Source of the DNA: Pseudonocardia thermophila
GTDB lineage: Bacteria; Actinomycetota; Actinomycetes; Mycobacteriales; Pseudonocardiaceae
Reading direction: 5' to 3'
NCBI RefSeq assembly: GCF_900142365.1
Contig: NZ_FRAP01000002.1
Location: 1-64,000, forward strand
Length of the DNA: 64,000 bases
How positions within the stretch are numbered: the stretch's first letter is position 1; every line of letters begins with the position of its first letter. Positions 34,666 through 41,170 of the stretch are shown piece by piece. The position numbers and the translations under genes are program-made. The notes beneath the pieces are model-generated. The model saw only the letters and a program-made list of their open reading frames with translations, was not told the DNA's origin and did no database searches.

Positions 34666-34690
34666 TAGCACTATTTGAGAGTGACTTCCA
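34666..34690. promoter_or_regulatory. Candidate regulon operator upstream of the MDR gene
   Basis: The stretch contains CACT-ATTTGAG-AGTG (34670-34684), an inverted repeat, with the octamer TTGAGAGT at 34675-34682. The same octamer is at 36453 and, inverted, at 53537. It lies about 45 bp upstream of the MDR gene, in an AT-rich island of a GC-rich window. Confidence 0.5.
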
Positions 34691-34697
34691 GTTTGAG

Positions 34698-35477
34698 TCA
34701 GATTCCCGTGAACCGGGCGGGGCGACGCTCGGCGAAGGCCCGGATGCCCTCGGCGCCGTCGGCGGTCCACGTCGACGAGAGCAGTGCGTGGCGCTCCAGG
34801 TCCAGGTGCGTGGCGAGGTCGTTGCCCGGGCCCCCGTGCAGCAGCGCCCGGGTGCGGGCGAGCGCGCGCGACGGGCCCGCGGCCAGCCGCTCCAGCTCGG
34901 CGGCGGCCGCGGCGTCGAGATCGTCGTGCACCCGTGTGACCAGCCCCCACGCCAGTGCCTGTTCGGCGTCGACGACCGGGTTCAGCATGGTCAGCTCCGC
35001 GGCCCGCCGGTAGCCGACCAGTCGGGACAGGAACCAGCTGGCGCCGCCGTCCGGGGTGAGCCCGACCCCGGCGTAGGCGAGCACGAACCGGGCGTCGGAG
35101 GAGCAGAGCACGACGTCACCGGCCATGGCCAGCGCGAACCCGGCCCCGGCCGCGCTGCCGCGCACGCTGGTGAGCACGGGTGCCGGCAGCCCCGCGAGAC
35201 CGAGCACCGCGCGGTGCAGGTGCTCGGCGACGGCGCCGATGTAGGCCGTCGCCCCGGCCGGCTGCGCGGCGAACGCGCGCACGTCGCCGCCCACGCAGAA
35301 CCGTGGGCCGGCGGCGGTGAGGTGGACCGCGCGCAGCCCCGGCTCGGCGGCCGCCGCTCGCACGGCTCGCCCCAGCGCCTCGGCCGTCGGCAGATCGAGC
35401 GCGTTCCCCGCCTCCGGGCGGTTCAGCCGCAGCGTGGCGATGCCCGAGCCGGGATCGAACGCGTAGTCGACGGTCAC
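34698..35477 (-). CDS. Enoyl-CoA hydratase/isomerase family protein
   Basis: 259 residues, crotonase fold. CoA-binding/oxyanion segments are FCVGGDVRAFA and RGSAAGAGFALA; the second active-site region is AGVGLTPDGGASW. It should hydrate or isomerise an enoyl-CoA. The GTG at 35477 overlaps the tetR stop (GTGA), so regulator and hydratase are translationally coupled. In LTPDGGAS the usual catalytic glutamate position reads aspartate, seen in isomerase-type members. Confidence 0.93.
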   Translation of the reverse strand: MTVDYAFDPGSGIATLRLNRPEAGNALDLPTAEALGRAVRAAAAEPGLRAVHLTAAGPRFCVGGDVRAFAAQPAGATAYIGAVAEHLHRAVLGLAGLPAPVLTSVRGSAAGAGFALAMAGDVVLCSSDARFVLAYAGVGLTPDGGASWFLSRLVGYRRAAELTMLNPVVDAEQALAWGLVTRVHDDLDAAAAAELERLAAGPSRALARTRALLHGGPGNDLATHLDLERHALLSSTWTADGAEGIRAFAERRPARFTGI

Positions 35478-36412
35478 AGCGTCAGTCCGTGTTCCAGCTG
35501 GTCGGCAGCCTTCATCATCGCCTCCTCGAGATCGATCCCCGGGTCCTCGGCCCAGTCGAACAGCACCGAGTACCAGACGCCCTGCACGGCGGCGGCGAAC
35601 GTGCGCACCTCGAAGTCGCCCGGATCGCGCCCCACCCGCTTCGCGACCAGCTCCGCGATCTCGTTCATCAGCTGGGTGAGGTTGTCGAACAGCACCGCTC
35701 GCAGCTCCGGCACCGACAGGCACAGCAGCACCTGCTGGCGCACGGACTCGGCGTCCGAGGTGGAGGCCATCGCGTCGAGCAGGCCGCGGAACACGGCCCG
35801 CACCGGGCCGACGTCGGGCGGGATCGCCTCGAACGTGTCCGGCAGCCGCGACTCGGCGTCGTCGGCGAAGACCACGTCCTCCTTGGTGTTGAAGTAGCGG
35901 AAGAACGTGCTCGGCGAGACCTCGGCCGCCTCGGCGATCTGGTTGACGGTCGTCTCCGCGTAGCCCTGCTCGTGGAACAGGCGCATCGCCTGCTCGCGGA
36001 TCAGCGCCCGCGTGCGGGCCTTCTTGCGCTCCCGCAGCCCGCCCGTGTTCGGGTCGGCCGGCCGCAGCCTGCTGGCCGCCCGGCGGCCCGCCTGCTCTCG
36101 CCAGCTGGTGCCCGCCCTGTCCTTCTCCGGCTCGGGCTTCTTCTCCGGTGCTGTCCTGGCCGGGGCGCTCTTCGGCGCGGCCTGCGGCTCCTCGGCCGGA
36201 TCCGGCTCGGGATCGGCGGCGTCGAACCCCGACAGGCCCGCCCTGACGAACTCGTCGCGCCAGTTCTCCAGCTCCTCCGGGGTGACTCCGAGCTCGCTGC
36301 AGATCGTCTCCGGATCGACGCCCCGGATCGAGCGGAGGACCGCTTCGAGGCGCACCAGGCGACGCGGAGCGGTCCCGGGCTCTGTGGTGGGTCGTGCAGC
36401 CATGACCAGCAC
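35474..36412 (-). CDS. TetR family regulator with an extra N-terminal transposase-like HTH
   Basis: 312 residues against about 200 for the family. Residues 18-63 form a small helix-turn-helix of the kind found in transposase OrfA-like proteins (VRLEAVLRSIRG, ICSELGVTPEELENWRDEFV). A Pro/Glu/Ala-rich linker (about 65-125) follows. A normal TetR HTH is at about 128-180 (FHEQGYAETTVNQIAEAAEV, SPSTFFRYFNTKED) with a C-terminal ligand domain. The GTG at 36412 has GGAG 8 nt upstream. It is divergent from the fused acyl-CoA dehydrogenase and coupled to a hydratase gene. It is the probable regulator of the 33.7-64 kb catabolic island. Confidence 0.93.
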   Translation of the reverse strand: MLVMAARPTTEPGTAPRRLVRLEAVLRSIRGVDPETICSELGVTPEELENWRDEFVRAGLSGFDAADPEPDPAEEPQAAPKSAPARTAPEKKPEPEKDRAGTSWREQAGRRAASRLRPADPNTGGLRERKKARTRALIREQAMRLFHEQGYAETTVNQIAEAAEVSPSTFFRYFNTKEDVVFADDAESRLPDTFEAIPPDVGPVRAVFRGLLDAMASTSDAESVRQQVLLCLSVPELRAVLFDNLTQLMNEIAELVAKRVGRDPGDFEVRTFAAAVQGVWYSVLFDWAEDPGIDLEEAMMKAADQLEHGLTL

Positions 36413-36450
36413 GATAGTCGCTCCGAGTTGCGCCGCTGATTCAGCTTATG

Positions 36451-36499
36451 ATTTGAGAGTAACATTTTATTGACAGAGACAGTCACTATGGGCGTAGTG
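36451..36499. promoter_or_regulatory. Divergent promoter/operator region (tetR / fused acyl-CoA dehydrogenase)
   Basis: The spacer holds the octamer TTGAGAGT (36453-36460), a -35-like TTGACA (36470-36475), the 12-mer GACAGTCACTAT (36478-36489, also at 39844) and the inverted repeat CACTA-TGGGCG-TAGTG (36484-36499). The last lies 8 nt before the GTG of the acyl-CoA dehydrogenase gene. These are candidate binding sites for the adjacent TetR protein. Confidence 0.55.
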
Positions 36500-36507
36500 T
36501 CGCCCGC

Positions 36508-38682
36508 GTGACGACGACGACGTTCTCGCCCGGATCCGCGCCGGCCTTCTCGCTCGACACCGACGACACCGCGCTCCAGGAGGTCGTCCGGAGGGTCGTC
36601 GTGGACCGCGGCGCGGCGGCCGCGGCGCGGGCGGTCGTCGACCTGGCCCCCGACGCCACCGAGCGGGAGAGCGCCTGGTGGCGCACCTGTGCCGACCAGG
36701 GCTGGTGGGGACTGCACGTGCCGGAGCCCGCCGGGGGGTCGGGCGCCGGTCTCGTGCAGACCGCGGTCGTGCTGTTCGAGCTCGCCCGTGTGGTGGCGCC
36801 CGGCCCGGCCCTGCCCACCCTGGTGGCGTCGGCCGTGCTGGCAGAGGAGCCCGGCCGGTGGCCGGAGCTGCTGGAGGGCCTCGCCGATGGCTCCCTGACC
36901 GCCGGCCTCGGTCTCGGGGGTGCCCTCGTCCGGGACGGAGGCACCGTCAGCGGGGACGCCGGCGTCGTGCTGGGTTCCGCCGAGGCCGCCCAGCTCCTGC
37001 TCGCCGTCGGCGACGACCTCGTGCTGGTCGGCGCCGCGGAACCCGGACTGGAGCTCGCGGCGGCCACCGGCGTCGACCGGACCCAGCCGCTCCTCGCGGC
37101 CCGGCTCCAGGACGTGCCCGCCAGCGTGCTCCCCGGCCGGCGGCCGCACGCGCTCGCCGTCCTGCGCACGCTCGCCGCCGTGCAGGCCGCGGGGATCGCC
37201 GACGCCGCGCTCACCGCCGCCGTCGAGTACGCCCGCATCCGTGAGCAGTTCGGCCGACCCATCGGCGCGTTCCAGGCGGTCAAGCACCTGTGTGCGGACC
37301 TGGTCGTCGACGCCGAGCTGGCGCTGGCCGTCGCGTGGGACGCGGCCCGGGCGCTGACGGCGGGCCCCGGTCCGGAGGCGGAGCTGGCCGCGGCGACGGC
37401 CGCAGCGGTCGCACTGCCCCGGGCGCTGGCGGCGGCCGAGACGTCGCTGCACGTCCACGGGGCGATCGGGTTCACCTGGGAGCACGACGCCCATCTGCTG
37501 CTGCGGCGGGCGCTCGCGCTGCAGGCGCTGGTCCCGCCCGCGGCCGCCGCGGCCGACGTGGTGCGGCTTCGCCTGTCCGGGACGGCGTTCCGCGTCCACG
37601 TCGATCTCCCGGACGAGGTCGAGCCGGTCCGCGCGGAGGCCCGCGAGCTGGCCCGCCGGCTCGCCGGCCGCTCCCCGGACGAGCAGCGCGCCGGCCTCGT
37701 CGCCGCGGGCTACGCGCTGCCGCAGCTGCCGCCGCCGTGGGGCCGCGGGTACGGCCCGGCGGCCCAGCTCGCCGCCGACGCGGAACTGGCCGGGCTCGCC
37801 CGGCCTGACTACGGCGTCGGCGCGTGGGTGATCCCCACCCTCGTCCAGCACGGCACTCCCGAGCAGCTGGAGCGCTGGATCGGCCCCTCGGTGCGCGGGG
37901 AGCTGCGCTGGTGCCAGATGTTCAGCGAGCCCGGTGCCGGCAGCGACGCGGCCGCGATCGCCACCCGCGCCGTGCCGGTCGAGGGTGGCTGGCGGCTGTA
38001 CGGGCAGAAGGTGTGGACCAGTCGCGCCACCACGTGCAACCGCGGCCTCGCGACCGTGCGGACCTCGTCCGACGGGCCGAAGCAGGCCGGCATCACCATG
38101 GTGGTCGTGGACCTCGACGGGGAGGGGGTCGAGGTCCGGCCGCTGCGTGAGGCCAGCGACGAGTACGGCTTCGGCGAAGTGTTCCTCGACGGCTACTTCG
38201 TGCCGCACGAGGACGTCGTGGGCCCGGTCGGCGGCGGCTGGGCCGTCGCCCGCTCCACGCTCGGCAACGAGCGGGTCACCGTCGGCGCCACCGCGCAGTT
38301 CGGCGGCGGTGTCGTCGATCTGCTCGGCGCGCGCCGCGCCCTCGGCCACGACCGCGCCGACGCCGAGATCGGGGCGCTGCTCGCCGAGCGGCAGGCGATG
38401 GACCTGCTCGGGGTGCGCGCCGCGACCCGGGCCGTCGCCGGCGCCCCGCCCGGGAGGGAGGGCGCGATCACGAAGCTGGTGCGCTCCGCGGTCACCCGCC
38501 GCAGCGCCGAGCTGGCCGTCCGGCTGCTCGGCCCGCAGGTCGCGCTCGCCGACGGGGCCGGTGCCGCGGCGGCGCGCAGCTTCGTGAAGAGCCAGATGAC
38601 CGCCATCGGCGGCGGCACCACCGAGATCGTCAAGAACCTGGTCGCCGAGCGCCTGCTCGGGCTGCCCCGCGATCCGCGATGA
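36508..38682 (+). CDS. Fused two-domain acyl-CoA dehydrogenase
   Basis: 724 residues, twice the usual length. The N-terminal half (to about 375) ends with the FadE28-like HVHGAIGFTWEHDAHLLLRR. The C-terminal half (about 376-724) has the FAD/substrate segments CQMFSEPGAGSDAA, GQKVWTSRA and the FadE29-like end GGGTTEIVKNLVAERLLGLP. In actinobacteria such pairs are usually separate subunits of alpha2beta2 enzymes; here they are one chain. It introduces the 2,3-double bond in an acyl-CoA using FAD. The GTG at 36508 is close to the operator region. Its stop overlaps the racemase start (ATGA). Confidence 0.94.
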   Translation: MTTTTFSPGSAPAFSLDTDDTALQEVVRRVVVDRGAAAAARAVVDLAPDATERESAWWRTCADQGWWGLHVPEPAGGSGAGLVQTAVVLFELARVVAPGPALPTLVASAVLAEEPGRWPELLEGLADGSLTAGLGLGGALVRDGGTVSGDAGVVLGSAEAAQLLLAVGDDLVLVGAAEPGLELAAATGVDRTQPLLAARLQDVPASVLPGRRPHALAVLRTLAAVQAAGIADAALTAAVEYARIREQFGRPIGAFQAVKHLCADLVVDAELALAVAWDAARALTAGPGPEAELAAATAAAVALPRALAAAETSLHVHGAIGFTWEHDAHLLLRRALALQALVPPAAAAADVVRLRLSGTAFRVHVDLPDEVEPVRAEARELARRLAGRSPDEQRAGLVAAGYALPQLPPPWGRGYGPAAQLAADAELAGLARPDYGVGAWVIPTLVQHGTPEQLERWIGPSVRGELRWCQMFSEPGAGSDAAAIATRAVPVEGGWRLYGQKVWTSRATTCNRGLATVRTSSDGPKQAGITMVVVDLDGEGVEVRPLREASDEYGFGEVFLDGYFVPHEDVVGPVGGGWAVARSTLGNERVTVGATAQFGGGVVDLLGARRALGHDRADAEIGALLAERQAMDLLGVRAATRAVAGAPPGREGAITKLVRSAVTRRSAELAVRLLGPQVALADGAGAAAARSFVKSQMTAIGGGTTEIVKNLVAERLLGLPRDPR

Positions 38683-39845
38683 GCGGCGGACCGCTGGCCG
38701 GCCTGCGGGTCGTCGAGATCGCCGGCATCGGTCCCGGCCCGTACGCCGGGATGCTGCTCGCCGATCTCAGCGCCGAGGTCCTGCGCATCGACCGGCTCGA
38801 CGCCCCGCCGCGGGTGAGCGCACCCGGCAACGTGCTGCGGCGCAACCGGCGCTCGCTCGCCGTGGACCTCAAGGCGCCCGGTGCCCGCGAGCTGGTGCTC
38901 GACCTGGCGCGCACCGCCGACGTGCTGCTGGAGCCGTTCCGGCCGGGGGTCGCCGAACGGCTGGGCATCGGCCCGGACGACTGCCTCGCGGTCAATCCGC
39001 GCCTGGTCTACGGCCGCGTCACCGGATGGGGCCGGGAGGGTCCGCTCGCCCCGCGCGCCGGGCACGACATCGACTACCTCGCCGTCGCCGGCGGGCTGCA
39101 CCCGCTCGGCCGGGCGGAGGAGCGGCCCGCGCCACCGCTCAACCTGGTGGCCGACTTCGCCGGCGGCGCGCTGTTCCTCGTCGTCGGGGTGCTGGCGGCG
39201 CTGCACGAGCGCACCCGTTCCGGCGAGGGCCAGGTCGTCGACGCCGCGATGATCGACGGGGTCGCGTCGCTGACCGCGATGATCCACGGCCTGCGCGCGC
39301 TCGGCGAATGGCGCGAGGAGCGCGGGACCAACGAGCTCGACACCGGCAGCCCCTACTACGAGGTCTACGAGACCGCCGACGGCGGCTACCTCGCCGTCGG
39401 GGCGATCGAGCCGAAGTTCTACACGGAGATGCTGCGCGGGTTCGGCCTCGATCCCGCGCAGTGGCCGCAGCACGACCGGTCCCGTTGGCCCGCGCTGAAG
39501 CAGGCGCTGGCCGAGGTGATCGCCACCCGGACCCGCGACGAGTGGGCCGCGGTGTTCGCCGATCGCGACGCGTGCGTCGCCCCGGTGCTCGCCCTCTCCG
39601 AGGCCCCGCAGCATCCGCACAACCGCGCCCGCGGCGTGTTCGTCGAGGTCGCCGGCGTGGTGCAGCCCGCCCCCGCGCCGCGGTTCGGCCGCACCCCGCC
39701 CCCGCCGGTCCGCCCGTCGCCCCCGAACGGGGCGGACACCGACGCCGTCCTGCGCGAGCTGGGCTACGACGCCGCCCGCATCGCGGCCCTGCGCGCCGCC
39801 GGGGTCGTCGACAGCTACACAATAACGAATGTTTCTAACACTTGA
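38679..39845 (+). CDS. Alpha-methylacyl-CoA racemase-like CoA-transferase family III protein
   Basis: 388 residues of the CaiB/BaiF family. The three active-site residues of alpha-methylacyl-CoA racemase can be placed: His in RAGHDIDY, Asp in LVADFAGG and Glu in GAIEPKFY. The racemase branch is therefore more likely than a CoA transferase, and the enzyme would epimerise (2R)-2-methylacyl-CoA to the 2S form that acyl-CoA dehydrogenases accept. This points to a methyl-branched acid as substrate. It is coupled to the fused dehydrogenase by ATGA. Its stop codon lies inside the TTGACA of the next promoter, and the last ten residues (SYTITNVSNT) are encoded by unusually AT-rich DNA. Confidence 0.92.
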   Translation: MSGGPLAGLRVVEIAGIGPGPYAGMLLADLSAEVLRIDRLDAPPRVSAPGNVLRRNRRSLAVDLKAPGARELVLDLARTADVLLEPFRPGVAERLGIGPDDCLAVNPRLVYGRVTGWGREGPLAPRAGHDIDYLAVAGGLHPLGRAEERPAPPLNLVADFAGGALFLVVGVLAALHERTRSGEGQVVDAAMIDGVASLTAMIHGLRALGEWREERGTNELDTGSPYYEVYETADGGYLAVGAIEPKFYTEMLRGFGLDPAQWPQHDRSRWPALKQALAEVIATRTRDEWAAVFADRDACVAPVLALSEAPQHPHNRARGVFVEVAGVVQPAPAPRFGRTPPPPVRPSPPNGADTDAVLRELGYDAARIAALRAAGVVDSYTITNVSNT

Positions 39846-39862
39846 CAGTCACTATCAGAATA
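39842..39862 (+). promoter_or_regulatory. Promoter/operator-like element before the ABC binding protein
   Basis: TTGACA (39842-39847) overlaps the racemase stop codon. GACAGTCACTAT (39844-39855) is identical to 36478-36489. CTAT-CAGA-ATAG follows as a short inverted repeat. No convincing -10 was found. It lies 60 bp upstream of the binding-protein ATG and is a candidate site for the same regulator. Confidence 0.45.
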
Positions 39863-39922
39863 GCTGAGGCTGTGCGGCAGCCAGTTCGTCCCGGTCCCAC
39901 CCCCAACGACGGAGGTAGATCC

Positions 39923-41140
39923 ATGGCCAGACGCAGCCCTCTCGGCACCACCGTGACCGCCGCACTGGCTGCGCTCGCCGTCCTCGGGCTCTCGGCCTGC
40001 GGCGGCGGGGAGCCGAGCGGCGAGAGCACCGATGCCGGTACCCACCGGGTGATGGCCATCGGGCCGTTCACCGCCTCGGCGGCGCTGCCCACGCCGTTCC
40101 CCGAGATCGCGACCGGGGCGCAGGCCGCGGCGAAGGCGGTCAACGACGCCGGGGGCGTGGCCGGCTCCCGGATCGAGGTGCTGTCCTGCGACACCAAGGG
40201 CGACCCCAACGAGGCCACGCAGTGCGCCCAGAAGGCCGTCGAGGAGGGGGTCGTCGCGGTCGTCGGCGCGTTCGACTTCAAGGGCGACTACATCGCGGTC
40301 CTGGAGCGGGCGGGCATCCCCGTGCTCGCGCCGTTCACCCAGTCCGTCGAGCTGACCAGCCCGGTGGCCTACAACGTCAACGGGGGCAGCGCCACGCTGC
40401 TCGCCGGCGAGATCAGCCAGCTGGCCGGTCGGGGCGGGCGGAAGCTGTACTTCGTCGCGCCGGAGTCCGCGGCCGAGGGCGGCGCGCTCGCCGCGCTGTG
40501 GGAGCCGGTCCTGCCGCACTTCCCCGGGCTGGAGGTCTCGCTGATCACCGTCCCGCCGGACGCGACCGACCTGTCCGCGGTCGCTGCGAAGGCCACCTCC
40601 GGCGACGGGTTCGGCATCGCGCTGCAGGCCGCCCAGCTCGTCCCGTTCATGACGGCCGTCGACCCGGCGAGCCCGGGCGCCCGGCTGATCGGCAGCGACG
40701 CCAACTCGGTCGACGCATCGGTGATCAGCAGCCTCGGTGACCGCATCGAGGGCATCCTCGCGCCCGCCGGTTACCTGCCGGCGACCACCAAGGGCAACAC
40801 CGCCGTCGACGCGTTCATCGCCGCCATGGACGCGGTGGACCCGAAGGCGCCGAAGAACGACTTCGCCGTCGCCGGCTACCTGGGCGTGCAGCTGTTCGCG
40901 AAGGCCGCTGCCGGCGCCACCGAGGTGACCCCGGAGTCACTGCGCAAGGCCCTCGACTCCGGCACCGAGTTCGACCTGGGACTCGTCCCGCCGATCCGGT
41001 TCGACCAGCCGTCCTCGGCGGTGCCCGGCGTGACCCGGCTGTTCAACACCGCCGTGGTCCACACCCGGCTGCAGGGCGGGCAGTTCGTGCCGATCGAGGC
41101 CCGCTTCGTCGACGCCTACACCGGGCGCCCCGTCGGCTGA
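39923..41140 (+). CDS. Branched-chain-amino-acid-type ABC transporter substrate-binding lipoprotein
   Basis: 405 residues. Signal peptide with lipobox LSAC (C26), so it is anchored to the membrane. The body is a type 1 periplasmic-binding fold of the LivJ class (GAQAAAKAVNDAGGVAGSRIEVLSCD, then DPNEATQCAQKAV). In actinobacterial catabolic clusters such proteins usually bind organic acids or aromatic acids rather than amino acids. The ATG at 39923 follows GGAGGTAG. The transporter proper is encoded 30 nt downstream. Confidence 0.94.
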   Translation: MARRSPLGTTVTAALAALAVLGLSACGGGEPSGESTDAGTHRVMAIGPFTASAALPTPFPEIATGAQAAAKAVNDAGGVAGSRIEVLSCDTKGDPNEATQCAQKAVEEGVVAVVGAFDFKGDYIAVLERAGIPVLAPFTQSVELTSPVAYNVNGGSATLLAGEISQLAGRGGRKLYFVAPESAAEGGALAALWEPVLPHFPGLEVSLITVPPDATDLSAVAAKATSGDGFGIALQAAQLVPFMTAVDPASPGARLIGSDANSVDASVISSLGDRIEGILAPAGYLPATTKGNTAVDAFIAAMDAVDPKAPKNDFAVAGYLGVQLFAKAAAGATEVTPESLRKALDSGTEFDLGLVPPIRFDQPSSAVPGVTRLFNTAVVHTRLQGGQFVPIEARFVDAYTGRPVG

Positions 41141-41170
41141 CCGTCGTCCTACCCGATCCCGAGGACCTCC

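Noticed and set aside
36470-36500. Complete sigma-70-type promoter for the fused dehydrogenase
   Set aside because: TTGACA is clear, but no good -10 is found at 16-18 bp; only a regulatory region is claimed.
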